Shown here: positions 9,665-20,445 of the stretch, piece after piece | Position numbering within the stretch: the stretch's first letter is position 1 | Layout of the letters: each line of letters begins with the position of its first letter | NCBI GenBank assembly: GCA_040218445.1 | Contig: JAVJRK010000002.1 | Coordinates: 124,001 to 188,000 of the forward strand | DNA from: UBA1479 sp040218445 | GTDB lineage: Bacteria > Pseudomonadota > Alphaproteobacteria > Rhodospirillales > Casp-alpha2 | DNA length: 64,000 bases | Direction of reading: 5' to 3' | Position numbers and translations under genes: made by a program | Notes under the pieces: model-generated | Databases searched by the model: none | Seen by the model: only the letters and a program-made list of their open reading frames with translations | Told to the model about the DNA's origin: nothing

Positions 9665-10108
9665 GTGAGCACCAAGCCCATTGCCATTGCCTGCGACCAT
9701 GCGGGCCTAGCTTTGAAAAGTGAATTGCAGCAGCAACTTGCGGATATGGGGCATGAGGTTCTGGACCTCGGCACCAATTCCGAAGACTCCGTCGATTATC
9801 CTGATTTCGGCTATGCCATGGCCAAGGCCATCAAGGACGGCAAGGCCGAGACGGGGGTGCTGGTCTGTGGTTCCGGCATCGGAATATCCATGGCCGCCAA
9901 CCGATATCCCGAGGTTCGCGCCGCACTGGTCCACGATTCATTGGGGGCCCGGATGTCGCGGCTTCACAACGACGCCAATGTGGTCTGCTTCGGCGGCCGG
10001 ATGATCGGTGCCGAAACCGCCAAGGACTGCCTCAAAGTGTTCCTGGAAACGGAATTCGAGGGCGGCCGCCATGGCCGCCGCGTGAATAAGCTGTCCGAGC
10101 CGGGCTGA
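9665..10108 (+). CDS. rpiB: Ribose-5-phosphate isomerase B
   Basis: Interconverts ribose-5-phosphate and ribulose-5-phosphate in the cytosol. Seen: the N-terminal IAIACDHAGLALK, the catalytic-Cys loop VLVCGSGIGISMAANR, and RLHNDANVVCFGGR. The start is taken at GTG 9665, giving VSTKPIAIACDHAG, because GGTGA lies five bases before it and family members begin just ahead of IACDHAG; in-frame starts back to 9611 would add unlike residues. The 147-residue product is of normal size. It precedes glyA, an order seen in other alphaproteobacteria. Confidence 0.93.
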   Translation: MSTKPIAIACDHAGLALKSELQQQLADMGHEVLDLGTNSEDSVDYPDFGYAMAKAIKDGKAETGVLVCGSGIGISMAANRYPEVRAALVHDSLGARMSRLHNDANVVCFGGRMIGAETAKDCLKVFLETEFEGGRHGRRVNKLSEPG

Positions 10109-10195
10109 CCACCGGCCCCCGGACATCCTTCTGAAAACCGCCCCGGACGGTACACCTTACCGGGGCCTGCAATGACGTTAAGGACTGAAACCATC

Positions 10196-11509
10196 ATGCC
10201 CGACGCCGATACGCCCAAATACGCCGATCCGGCCCTAAACCGTTTCTTCGAAGCCCCGCTTTCCGAAACCGATCCCGAACTTTATGCCTCGGAACGCGCC
10301 GAACTGGGCCGCCAACAGGACAAGATCGAACTGATTGCTTCCGAGAACATCGTCTCTCGCGCGGTGCTTGAGGCCCAGGGCGGCGTGATGACCAACAAAT
10401 ACGCCGAGGGCTATCCCGGGCGGCGCTATTACGGCGGCTGCGAACATGTGGACGTGGCGGAAAGCCTGGCGATCGAGCGGGCGAAAAAGCTGTTCGGCTG
10501 CGGCTTCGCCAACGTGCAGCCCCATTCCGGCGCGCAGGCCAACGGGGCCGTCATGCTGGCCCTGGTCAAGCCGGGCGAAACGATCATGGGCATGTCGCTG
10601 GCCGCCGGCGGGCATTTGACCCATGGCGCGCCGCCCGCCATGTCGGGCAAGTGGTTCGATGCCGTGCAGTACGGCGTGCGCAAGCAGGACGCCCGCGTCG
10701 ACTTTGACGAAGTCGAAGAACTGGCCCTGAAACACAAACCCAAAATCATCATCGCCGGCGGCTCGGCCTATCCCCGGACCTTGGATTTCCCCAAATTCCG
10801 GGAAATCTGCGACAAGGTCGGAGCACTGATGATGGTCGACATGGCTCATTTCGCGGGCCTAGTCGCCGCCGGGGTCCACCCCAGCCCGTTCCCCTATGCG
10901 GACATCGCCACGACCACCACCCACAAAACCCTGCGCGGGCCGCGCGGCGGGATGATCCTGACCAACGACGAAGCCATCGCCAAGAAGATCAATTCGGCGG
11001 TGTTTCCGGGGCTGCAGGGCGGGCCCTTGATGCACGTCATCGCCGCCAAGGCCGTGGCCTTCGGCGAGGCCCTGCGCCCCGAGTTCAAGGATTATTCGGC
11101 GCGCGTCGTCGCCAATGCGCGGGTTTTGGCGGAAACGCTGGTTTCCCGGGGCTTCGACATCGTCGCCGGCGGCACCGACACGCATCTGATGCTGGTCGAT
11201 CTGCGCTCCAAGGGGCTGACCGGCGACAAAGCCGAAGCCGCCATGGAAAACGCGCGCATGACCTGCAACAAGAATGGCGTGCCGTTCGATCCGGAAAAGC
11301 CGACCGTGACCTCGGGCGTACGCCTGGGCACGCCGGCAGGCACCACCCGTGGGTTCGGAGAAGACGAATTCCGCCAGGTCGGCAACCTGATCGCCGACGT
11401 GCTGGACGGGCTGGCAGCCAACCCGGATGATAACTCGGCGGCGGAAAAGGCGGCGGCGGACGCCGTCGGCAAGCTGTGCGGCGACTTCCCGATCTACTCC
11501 AATCTATAA
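10196..11509 (+). CDS. glyA: Serine hydroxymethyltransferase
   Basis: PLP enzyme that converts serine plus tetrahydrofolate to glycine plus methylene-tetrahydrofolate. Strong motifs: IELIASENIVSRAVLEAQG, YAEGYPGRRYYGGCE, HFAGLVAAGVHPSP and the PLP lysine in TTTTHKTLRGPRGG. The ATG at 10196 follows AAGGA and gives 437 residues, close to the usual length; an in-frame ATG at 10172 would add eight. It lies between rpiB and nrdR; the 65 bp after it may hold the nrdR promoter. Confidence 0.97.
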   Translation: MPDADTPKYADPALNRFFEAPLSETDPELYASERAELGRQQDKIELIASENIVSRAVLEAQGGVMTNKYAEGYPGRRYYGGCEHVDVAESLAIERAKKLFGCGFANVQPHSGAQANGAVMLALVKPGETIMGMSLAAGGHLTHGAPPAMSGKWFDAVQYGVRKQDARVDFDEVEELALKHKPKIIIAGGSAYPRTLDFPKFREICDKVGALMMVDMAHFAGLVAAGVHPSPFPYADIATTTTHKTLRGPRGGMILTNDEAIAKKINSAVFPGLQGGPLMHVIAAKAVAFGEALRPEFKDYSARVVANARVLAETLVSRGFDIVAGGTDTHLMLVDLRSKGLTGDKAEAAMENARMTCNKNGVPFDPEKPTVTSGVRLGTPAGTTRGFGEDEFRQVGNLIADVLDGLAANPDDNSAAEKAAADAVGKLCGDFPIYSNL

Positions 11510-11574
11510 GCTGGTAACGGCTTGTTTAGAACCGGGCGGGTATAAAAGCACTAAATGTTGGGGAGATAAGACGA

Positions 11575-12033
11575 ATGCGGTGCCCATTCTGCGGACATGA
11601 CGATTCTCAGGTGAAGGATTCCCGGCCCACGGAAGACGGCTCGGCGGTCCGCCGTCGGCGGTTCTGCCCGGCCTGCGGTGCGCGTTGGACAACCTTCGAA
11701 CGGGTTCAGCTGCGTGAACTGGTCGTGGTCAAGAAAGACGGCGAGAAAACGCTGTTCGACCGGGACAAGTTGTCCAAATCGTTGAATATCGCGCTGCGCA
11801 AGCGGCCGGTCGACGAAGACCGCATCGAGCGGATCGTCAACTCCATACAGCGGCGGCTGGAAACCCTGGGGGAAAACGAAATCCCGTCCAAGGTCATCGG
11901 CGAGATGGTCATGGAGAACCTGGCCAACCTGGATCAGGTCGCCTATGTCCGCTTTGCATCCGTCTACCGAAACTTTCGAGAGGCGAAGGATTTCGAAGCC
12001 TTCGTCGAGAATCTAGGTGGCGAAGACGACTAA
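11575..12033 (+). CDS. nrdR: Transcriptional repressor NrdR
   Basis: ATP/dATP-sensing repressor of ribonucleotide reductase genes. The 152 residues show the N-terminal zinc ribbon (MRCPFCGHDDS and FCPACGARW, two CxxC pairs) followed by the ATP-cone domain (LVVVKKDGEKTLFDRDKL to YVRFASVYRNF). GGGGAGATAAG before the ATG is a good ribosome site. The 3' end overlaps the ribD start by 17 bases, so it is translated with the riboflavin genes, an arrangement common in proteobacteria. Confidence 0.96.
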   Translation: MRCPFCGHDDSQVKDSRPTEDGSAVRRRRFCPACGARWTTFERVQLRELVVVKKDGEKTLFDRDKLSKSLNIALRKRPVDEDRIERIVNSIQRRLETLGENEIPSKVIGEMVMENLANLDQVAYVRFASVYRNFREAKDFEAFVENLGGEDD

Positions 12034-13177
12034 CACCTTCACCAGGCACGACCGGCGTTTCATGGCCATGGCCCTGGGCATGGCCCGGCGCGGGCTGGGC
12101 AATACATGGCCCAACCCGGCGGTGGGCTGCGTTCTTGTGCGCCCCGACCTTGAGGGCTGCCAGGACGGCGGCGGCCGCGTGGTCGGCCGTGGCTGGACCC
12201 AGCCGGGCGGACGCCCCCATGCGGAAACGGAAGCCCTGGCCCGTGCGGGCGACCTGGCATGCGGGGCGACCGCCTATGTCACGCTGGAACCCTGCTGCCA
12301 CACGGGCAAGACCGGTCCTTGCACCGAAGCCCTGATCGACGCCGGTATTGTCCGCGTCATCGTTGCCGTGACGGACCCGGACCCACGCGTGGCGGGGCAG
12401 GGCATCGCCGCTCTGGAACAGGCGGGCATCGACGTCATAACCGGCCTTAAGGAAGAACAAGCCAACGAAGTCAATGCCGGCTACTTCAAACGCAACGCCG
12501 ATAACCGTCCCCTGGTTATTCTGAAAGCTGCTTCAAGCCTGGACGGCCGCATCGCGGCCCAGGGCGGGGACAGCAAATGGGTCACGGGCAGTGCGGCGCG
12601 GGCACGCGGACATCTAATGCGCGCCCAATCCGATGTCATTCTGGTCGGGGTCGGGACGGTTCTTGCCGACGACCCGGAACTGACCTGCCGCCTTCCGGGG
12701 ATGATGGAAAGCTCGCCGGCCCGCGTGGTGCTGGATACACATCTGCGCATATCGCCTGACAGCGCCCTGATATCGACGGCAAACGACGTGCCGGTTTGGG
12801 TCGTTACGACCCCGGATTCATCATTGGAAGCCGCTGAAGAATTAGAGAAAAAGGGCGCACAAGTGGTTCGCGTCGCCGCAGGGCCGGACGGCCGCCCCGA
12901 TCCGGCGGCAATCCTTGCCGCGCTTGCGGATAACGGCATTACGCGCCTGCTGATCGAAGGCGGGGGCACGGTTGCGGCGGCGTTTCTTAAAGCCCAATTG
13001 GTCGACCGCATGGCTTGGTTCCATGCCCCGGTCATTGTCGGCAGCGACGGCGTGCCTGCGATTGCCCCCTTATCCGTTGCAACCATGAACGAAGCAGTGC
13101 GGTTCGACCGGCTGTCCATGGAGATGGTCGGCGATGACATTCTGGAAGTGCTGGCGGTTCGCCCGCGACCGGCGTAA
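12017..13177 (+). CDS. ribD: Bifunctional diaminohydroxyphosphoribosylaminopyrimidine deaminase/reductase
   Basis: Catalyses the second and third steps of riboflavin synthesis. The deaminase domain (about 10-150) carries the zinc-binding set HAETEA (His68, Glu70) and PCCHTGKTGPC (Cys93, Cys102). The reductase domain begins near RPLVILKAASSLDGRIA (about 158) and contains LLIEGGGTVAAAFL. 386 residues is slightly longer than average. GTG 12017 overlaps nrdR; a later start would cut into the fold. No FMN riboswitch is possible at its 5' end because nrdR coding sequence occupies that DNA. Confidence 0.95.
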   Translation: MAKTTNTFTRHDRRFMAMALGMARRGLGNTWPNPAVGCVLVRPDLEGCQDGGGRVVGRGWTQPGGRPHAETEALARAGDLACGATAYVTLEPCCHTGKTGPCTEALIDAGIVRVIVAVTDPDPRVAGQGIAALEQAGIDVITGLKEEQANEVNAGYFKRNADNRPLVILKAASSLDGRIAAQGGDSKWVTGSAARARGHLMRAQSDVILVGVGTVLADDPELTCRLPGMMESSPARVVLDTHLRISPDSALISTANDVPVWVVTTPDSSLEAAEELEKKGAQVVRVAAGPDGRPDPAAILAALADNGITRLLIEGGGTVAAAFLKAQLVDRMAWFHAPVIVGSDGVPAIAPLSVATMNEAVRFDRLSMEMVGDDILEVLAVRPRPA

Positions 13178-13186
13178 GTATCAGGC

Positions 13187-13786
13187 ATGTTTACCGGCAT
13201 TATCACAGACATCGGGCGCATCCGCGCCATCGAACAGGCTGACGACGGCAGGCTGGAAATCGAAACGGCCTTCGATACGGCCATGATCGACATCGGGGCT
13301 TCCGTCGCCTGTTCGGGCTGCTGCCTGACGGTGATCGAAAAAGGCACGGGATGGATGGCCTTCGAGGCCTCGGGCGAAACACGCCGTCTGACGACCGTTG
13401 GTAACTGGACCGATGGCACGCGGGTCAACCTGGAACGTGCCTTGAAGGCCGGTGATGAATTGGGCGGCCATATCGTATCCGGCCATGTCGACGGTCTGGC
13501 CGAACTGGCCGAGCGCGTGCCCGAGGGCGACTCTCTGAAACTGACATTCCGCGCTCCCGAGACATTGGCTCCCTATATCGCGGCCAAGGGGTCTGTGACC
13601 CTCGACGGCGTGTCGTTGACGGTCAATACCGTTGCCGACAGGAACTTCACGGTGAACATCATTTCCCACACCCAGGAACAGACGACGCTGGGCGGCCTTG
13701 CGGTCGGCACGGCGGTGAACCTGGAAATCGACATGCTTGCGCGCTATGTTGCGCGGCTAATGCAGATGAACGGTACAGCCCCTTGA
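13187..13786 (+). CDS. ribE: Riboflavin synthase alpha subunit
   Basis: Dismutates two 6,7-dimethyl-8-ribityllumazine molecules to riboflavin. The tandem lumazine-binding repeats are clear: MFTGIITDIGRIRAI with CSGCCLTVI in the first half, and a second copy with GGHIVSGHVDG and GSVTLDGVSLTVN. 199 residues is normal. It starts nine bases after ribD and its stop overlaps the ribB start as TTGA, indicating translational coupling. Confidence 0.95.
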   Translation: MFTGIITDIGRIRAIEQADDGRLEIETAFDTAMIDIGASVACSGCCLTVIEKGTGWMAFEASGETRRLTTVGNWTDGTRVNLERALKAGDELGGHIVSGHVDGLAELAERVPEGDSLKLTFRAPETLAPYIAAKGSVTLDGVSLTVNTVADRNFTVNIISHTQEQTTLGGLAVGTAVNLEIDMLARYVARLMQMNGTAP

Positions 13787-14919
13787 AATTAAAAGACGTT
13801 AACAGCTACGACAGCATCCTTTCGCCGATCGAGGACATCATCGAAGATGCCCGCAACGGGCGCATGTTCATTCTTGTCGACGATGAAGAACGCGAGAACG
13901 AGGGCGATCTGGTCATTCCGGCCCAGATGGCGACGCCGGATGCGATCAATTTCATGGCGCGGTTCGGACGCGGGCTGATCTGCCTGGCGCTGACTCACGA
14001 GCGGGTCGAAACCTTGAACCTGCCGCATATGAGCCGCACCAACTCATCACGTCACCAGACGGCCTTTACCGTATCGATCGAAGCCCGCGAAGGCGTGACG
14101 ACGGGTATCTCGGCATCCGACCGAGCACGCACCATTTCCGTCGCCATCGATCCCGCCCGGGGGGCTGCCGACATTGCCACGCCCGGCCATATCTTCCCGC
14201 TGGAAGCCCGCGACGGCGGCACCCTGGTGCGTGCCGGTCATACGGAAGGTGCCGTCGATATCGCCCGCTTGGCCGGATTGAACCCGGCAGGCGTGATCTG
14301 CGAGATCATGAACGACGATGGCACCATGGCCCGCATGCCCGATCTGGTCGGCTTCGCCCAGCATCACGGCCTGAAGATCGCGACCATCGCCGATCTGATC
14401 GCCTATCGGCGGCAGAACGACCGATTGGTCAAGCGAGTCCTGGAAACGCCGTTCGAAAGCCGCCACGGCGGCATCTTTCAGATGGTCATCTACCAGAATA
14501 CGGTCGCCTATGCCGAGCATATCGCCCTGGTGAAAGGCGATGTAACCCAGGGCGGGCCCGTGCCCGTGCGTATGCATGCCCTGAACGTTCTTGAAGACGT
14601 CTTGGGCGATAATTCCCGCAATGCCGACGGGCTGCTGCAACGGTCCATGGAAATCATCGGCGACATGGGACGGGGCGTGGTCGTGCTGATCCGTGAGCCC
14701 ATGCCGACCAGCCTGTCCGACCGGGTCAAAGCCAAATTGGGCGAGGGCGAGAAACCCTCGGGCCAGTTGCGAGATTACGGCGTCGGCGCGCAAATCCTGA
14801 CCGACCTGGGCATTACGGACATGACCCTTCTGACCAATTCGACCAAGACCGTGATCGGGCTGGACGGACATGGATTGACCATCGTCGGACGCCAGGCCAT
14901 CGACCGGAGCACCACATGA
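13783..14919 (+). CDS. ribB: 3,4-dihydroxy-2-butanone-4-phosphate synthase with degenerate GTP-cyclohydrolase-II-like domain (RibBX type)
   Basis: The N-terminal half (about 15-215) is a complete RibB domain that makes the four-carbon riboflavin precursor from ribulose-5-phosphate: LVDDEERENEGDLVIPA and RAGHTEGAVDIARLAG are present. The C-terminal half aligns with RibA, but the zinc-binding cysteine segment of RibA (ECLTGD..RCDC) reads HALNVLEDVLGDN here, without cysteines. It should therefore lack GTP cyclohydrolase II activity, as known for RibBX proteins. GTP cyclohydrolase II must come from another locus. The TTG start overlaps ribE and the ATGA overlaps ribH. Confidence 0.93.
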   Translation: MKLKDVNSYDSILSPIEDIIEDARNGRMFILVDDEERENEGDLVIPAQMATPDAINFMARFGRGLICLALTHERVETLNLPHMSRTNSSRHQTAFTVSIEAREGVTTGISASDRARTISVAIDPARGAADIATPGHIFPLEARDGGTLVRAGHTEGAVDIARLAGLNPAGVICEIMNDDGTMARMPDLVGFAQHHGLKIATIADLIAYRRQNDRLVKRVLETPFESRHGGIFQMVIYQNTVAYAEHIALVKGDVTQGGPVPVRMHALNVLEDVLGDNSRNADGLLQRSMEIIGDMGRGVVVLIREPMPTSLSDRVKAKLGEGEKPSGQLRDYGVGAQILTDLGITDMTLLTNSTKTVIGLDGHGLTIVGRQAIDRSTT

Positions 14920-15374
14920 GCGCCGCCGACGCCCGCAGGGGGCGTGTCCTGATCGTCGAATCCCGTTATTACCCGGACATTGCGGACGGGCTGATTGCCG
15001 GTGCCGTTCCCATGGTCGAAGATGCCGGATACAGCATTGAACGTCTGGAAGTCCCCGGCGTGTTTGAAATCCCGGCGGCGATCCGCCACGCCGCCAAAAG
15101 CGGCGCTTATGCCGGGTTTCTGGCTTTTGGCTGCGTCATCCGGGGCGAGACGAGCCATTATGACCACATCTGCAACGAAGCCAGCCGCGCCATCATGGAT
15201 TTGACCATGCAGGACGGGCTTGCTTTGGGTTTTGGCGTGCTGACCTGTGAAAACGGCGATCAAGCGGCGGTTCGCGCCGATCCCAACGGCAAAAACAAAG
15301 GGGCGGAGGCAGCCAGAGCCTGCCTTGCCATGATCGACGTCAGGCACCGTTTCAATGAAGGAGGGGCCCCATGA
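14916..15374 (+). CDS. ribH: 6,7-dimethyl-8-ribityllumazine synthase
   Basis: Condenses the RibB and RibD products to the lumazine precursor; normally assembles as pentamers or icosahedral shells. The 152 residues contain VPGVFEIPAAI, FLAFGCVIRGETSHYDHI (catalytic His in the second part) and GFGVLTCENGDQA. It overlaps ribB by four bases and is overlapped by nusB in the same way, so ribD-ribE-ribB-ribH-nusB form one coupled unit. Confidence 0.96.
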   Translation: MSAADARRGRVLIVESRYYPDIADGLIAGAVPMVEDAGYSIERLEVPGVFEIPAAIRHAAKSGAYAGFLAFGCVIRGETSHYDHICNEASRAIMDLTMQDGLALGFGVLTCENGDQAAVRADPNGKNKGAEAARACLAMIDVRHRFNEGGAP

Positions 15375-15856
15375 CCGCGACCCGATCGGCACCGCTCAGC
15401 GCGGCCCGCCTTGCCGCCGTGCAGGCGCTTTACGAAATGGATCTGGCCGGGGCGGGCGCCGACCCGGTGCTGGAAGCCATCATGGCCGAACGGTGGACCG
15501 CCGCCGCCCTGGAAACCGATGATGGGGCCGATGGTGACGACAGTTTCACGCCGCCGGATCAGGAACTGTTGAAGGAACTGGTCGCGGGCGTGAACGCCGA
15601 TATCCCCGGCATCGACCGGCACCTGAAAACGGCGCTCAATCATCCGCATACGGTCGAATCCCTGGAAACGCTGCTGCGCGCCGTGCTGCGCGCCGCCGTA
15701 TTCGAAATGGCCAGCCGCCCGCAAGTCCCGGCGGTGGTCGTGATCAAGGAATACGTCGATGTTGCCGATGCTTTCTTCGACGGTCGGGAGCCGGCGTTGG
15801 TCAACGGATTGCTCGACCACCTCGCCCATGAGTTAAGGGCGACGGAATTCTCTTAA
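15371..15856 (+). CDS. nusB: Transcription antitermination factor NusB
   Basis: RNA-binding component of the rRNA antitermination complex. The all-helical NusB fold is recognisable from RLAAVQALYEMDL at the N-terminus and RAVLRAAVFEMASRPQVPAVVVIKEYVDVADAFF toward the C-terminus (read in two parts). The 161-residue product is of normal size. The ATG overlaps the ribH stop; the ribH-nusB-thiL order is widespread in proteobacteria. Confidence 0.95.
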   Translation: MTATRSAPLSAARLAAVQALYEMDLAGAGADPVLEAIMAERWTAAALETDDGADGDDSFTPPDQELLKELVAGVNADIPGIDRHLKTALNHPHTVESLETLLRAVLRAAVFEMASRPQVPAVVVIKEYVDVADAFFDGREPALVNGLLDHLAHELRATEFS

Positions 15857-15924
15857 GAATACCGAGTTGCCGAGGCGCTGCCTGAACGAGGTGCCAAGGA
15901 CAAGGTAATGAGACGGACGGCCGC

Positions 15925-16926
15925 ATGACGGACAGCGACAATCAGGTTGCACTCGGCGAATTCGATGTCATCGCGACCTATTTCCGCCCGCTGACGCAGG
16001 ACCGGGACGAAGCGCTGAGCCTCACGGACGATGCGGGTCTTTTAACCCCGCCCACGGGCAGTCAGTTGGTCGTCACCACCGATGCCCTGGTCGCCGGGCG
16101 GCATTTCCTCGCGGACATGGACCCGGCGTCATTGGGACATAAGGTTCTTGGCGTCAATCTATCCGACCTCGCCGCCATGGGCGCCACCCCTCAGGCCTAT
16201 ACCTTGGCCCTGGCCGCACCCAAGCCGCTGTCCGGTGAATGGCTCGCGGCTTTTACCGTCGGGCTTGGCGAAGCGCAGGCCGCCGGCAATGTCTTTCTGC
16301 TGGGCGGCGACACGGTCGGCACGACCGGACCGCTGACACTTTCCATCACGGCCCTGGGCTGGGTCGCGGACGGCCGCGCGTTATGCCGATCCGGCGCGGC
16401 CCCAGGGCATGACCTTTATGTTTCCGGCACGGTCGGCGACGCGGCGCTGGGCTTGCTGATCGCCCGCGACGACGCCGATCTCACGGGAAATGCGGAGATG
16501 AACCGCTATCTCAAAGACCGGTTCGAGCGGCCGCAGCCACGCGTATTTCTGGGCCCGGCACTGGTCGGCTGCGCCCATTCCTGTGTCGATATTTCCGACG
16601 GTCTGGTCGCTGATATCGGCCATATCGCCGAAACATCGGGGGTAGGAGCCCAAATCAACGCACAGGACCTGCCCCTGTCTGATGCCGCCCAGACAGCGCT
16701 AGACCAAGCGCCGGACCTTTTGGAAGGCATTCTTACCGGTGGCGACGATTACGAACTCGCGTTCACGGCTCCGGTCTCAGCACGGGACGAAATCACCGTC
16801 GCTGCCAAGTCGTCAGCCGTTCCGGTCACCCGAATCGGGTCCATGATTGAAAGACCGGGAGTACACGTGATCGGGCCCGGCGGGGCCAGCCTTGATCTTT
16901 CCATCGACGGCTTCCGACATTTTTAA
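15925..16926 (+). CDS. thiL: Thiamine-monophosphate kinase
   Basis: ATP-dependent phosphorylation of thiamine monophosphate to the active diphosphate. The family N-terminus FDVIATYFRPLT is followed by a metal-binding segment (DDAGLL), VVTTDALVAGRHFL, LGVNLSDLAAMGATP, FLLGGDTVGTTGP and DISDGLVADIGHIAE, in normal order over 333 residues. It follows nusB by 68 bp, so it is probably the last gene of the riboflavin/nusB transcript. Confidence 0.95.
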   Translation: MTDSDNQVALGEFDVIATYFRPLTQDRDEALSLTDDAGLLTPPTGSQLVVTTDALVAGRHFLADMDPASLGHKVLGVNLSDLAAMGATPQAYTLALAAPKPLSGEWLAAFTVGLGEAQAAGNVFLLGGDTVGTTGPLTLSITALGWVADGRALCRSGAAPGHDLYVSGTVGDAALGLLIARDDADLTGNAEMNRYLKDRFERPQPRVFLGPALVGCAHSCVDISDGLVADIGHIAETSGVGAQINAQDLPLSDAAQTALDQAPDLLEGILTGGDDYELAFTAPVSARDEITVAAKSSAVPVTRIGSMIERPGVHVIGPGGASLDLSIDGFRHF

Positions 16927-17043
16927 ACCTTCACCACCCCGGATTGTCCGCATTGCGCCGATGGCCGCCACCTGCATAATGTCGGCTGACGGGCGCCGTT
17001 GGGGGCTCGTTGGGCAACAACAAAAAACGGACGGCCGCCATCA

Positions 17044-17502
17044 ATGAAAAAGATATTCGTCGGGTTCATCGTCCTGATCTGCATCCTGAGCGGCGCCGTC
17101 GGCGCCATGAAGTGGATGGAGTTGGGGCCCTTCGCCAACCCCAATGCCGAGAAGCCGGCACCTAAGCGTCCAAGCAAGGGCGACGCCAAGTTCGTCGAAA
17201 TGACTCCCTTGCTGATCAATGTGTTAGGCAATGACAAGGTGCTTGGAAATTTCCAGTTCGAGTTGAAACTCGAGGTCTGGAACAGCGACCATTACGGCGA
17301 AGTCCGCAAGAAATTACCGATCCTGAAGGATGCCTTTTTCAAGGATTTGCACACCTTCATTCCGCGCATGCTGAAGGAACAGGATCAGTTGAACCTGGGT
17401 GTGCTGCAACAGCGCCTGCAACTTCGTGCCGACCTTGTGATCGGCAAAGGCATCGTCCAGAGCGTCCTGATCCAATCTGTTGTCGACACACCCCAGAAGT
17501 GA
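17044..17502 (+). CDS. FliL-like single-pass membrane protein
   Basis: 152 residues with an N-terminal membrane helix (FVGFIVLICILSGAVGAM) and a periplasmic domain that resembles the flagellar stator-associated FliL family: FVEMTPLLINVLGND, a middle FELKLEVWNSDHYGEV, and a C-terminal LVIGKGIVQSVLIQSVV. It lies between thiL and hppA, with no flagellar genes nearby. The start at ATG 17044 (MKKIFVG) is chosen over 16999 because it puts the membrane helix at the N-terminus. A flagellar role is not shown; similar orphan proteins occur elsewhere. Confidence 0.72.
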   Translation: MKKIFVGFIVLICILSGAVGAMKWMELGPFANPNAEKPAPKRPSKGDAKFVEMTPLLINVLGNDKVLGNFQFELKLEVWNSDHYGEVRKKLPILKDAFFKDLHTFIPRMLKEQDQLNLGVLQQRLQLRADLVIGKGIVQSVLIQSVVDTPQK

Positions 17503-17504
17503 TT

Positions 17505-17523
17505 TGTGAATCAGAGATTCACA
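17505..17523. repeat. Palindrome directly after the FliL-like gene
   Basis: TGTGAATC-AGA-GATTCACA has perfect 8-bp arms, starting two bases past the stop codon. No T-run follows, so it is a weak terminator candidate; it could instead be an operator for the gene pair or for hppA. Confidence 0.5.
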
Positions 17524-17655
17524 GCATCAGCTGACAGCTTTCAGGTCCGGCGCACAGCCTGATCCACGGTTGCTTTATATTATCTCTTTGCGTATGTTCC
17601 CGGCGGCTTTCCGGTCTGAATCTTGCGTCTGGATCGTCCAACGAGGAATCATTCT

Positions 17656-17698
17656 GCGTCACCACCTAGGGGTAGGGGAGAGTTCAACCCGGTGGCGC
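17656..17698 (+). promoter_or_regulatory. Structured leader of hppA (nested hairpin)
   Basis: GCGTCACC (17656-17663) pairs with GGTGGCGC (17691-17698), with one G-T pair. Inside, GGGT (17670-17673) pairs with ACCC (17687-17690), leaving a purine-rich AGGGGAGAG loop. It ends 28 bp before the hppA start. It matches no riboswitch class I recognise. Confidence 0.4.
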
Positions 17699-17726
17699 GT
17701 TTCACATAAACGAAGGATAAACGAGA

Positions 17727-19817
<2,091 letters not shown>

Positions 19818-19845
19818 ACCAAGGGTTCCACGGGCCTATACGACG

Positions 19846-19877
19846 AAGCCCCGGGGCGTATGCTCCGGGGCTTTTTC
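19846..19877 (+). terminator. Rho-independent terminator of hppA
   Basis: AAGCCCCGG (19846-19854) and CCGGGGCTT (19865-19873) form a perfect 9-bp stem with a 10-base loop, followed by TTTTTCTT. It lies 29 bp after the hppA stop. Confidence 0.9.
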
Positions 19878-19932
19878 TTATCTGGGATCGACTTTGGAAA
19901 ACGAGAACAAGTAACGTCCGGGCAGCGCGTTG

Positions 19933-20445
19933 TTAGGGCTGGCGTGTCGGTCCGCCCGGCGTAACGTCGTTATTGGCCCCCTTGTTGAAGCGGCCGACGT
20001 TGCCGAACAACTGATCCCAGAACGTGATCTCATTACCTGATGTGGGCGTGATGCGCTCGACATGCTTGATATCCTGGGCCGATGACAGATCGAGCTTCTT
20101 GATGTCTTTGACGAAGCCTTTGTCGTCAAAGCGAACCAAAACGACATTCCGTTCGACCACTTCGGGTGGCATGAAGGCGAAAGTTTCCGTCCGCTCACTG
20201 ATGTACATCCAAAGGTTCGAATCGAATGCGGTCACACTCGACGGTGATCCCAAGATTTCAGCAACTTCCTCGCGGCTCATATCGCCCGGCACCACTTCTG
20301 CCAGACGTTCGGAATCGGGAAGATTCCCCCGCACTGCAACGCGCGAGGAACAGCCGGAAACGGCTGTGGCGACCAAAACAGCGGCGGTCAGCCCCAACCA
20401 GGGGCGAGCGGAAAAAAGCCTGCGGTAAGAAGTAATTTGTGCCAT
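19933..20445 (-). CDS. bamE: Outer membrane assembly lipoprotein BamE
   Basis: Accessory lipoprotein of the BAM complex that inserts outer-membrane beta-barrels. The signal peptide ends in a lipobox (VATAVSGC), followed by the SmpA/BamE fold: ERLAEVVPGDMSREEVAEILGSPSSV and a WMYISER strand. The C-terminal tail is longer than in Escherichia coli, usual for alphaproteobacteria. The ATG at 20445 (MAQITSYRR) gives the best lipoprotein signal; 20469 is possible. It is divergent from the cytochrome chaperone gene. Confidence 0.88.
   Translation of the reverse strand: MAQITSYRRLFSARPWLGLTAAVLVATAVSGCSSRVAVRGNLPDSERLAEVVPGDMSREEVAEILGSPSSVTAFDSNLWMYISERTETFAFMPPEVVERNVVLVRFDDKGFVKDIKKLDLSSAQDIKHVERITPTSGNEITFWDQLFGNVGRFNKGANNDVTPGGPTRQP

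Noticed and set aside
11900..12020. FMN riboswitch expected ahead of the riboflavin genes
   Set aside because: ribD overlaps nrdR coding sequence, and no FMN-aptamer-like structure is visible in the short nrdR leader.
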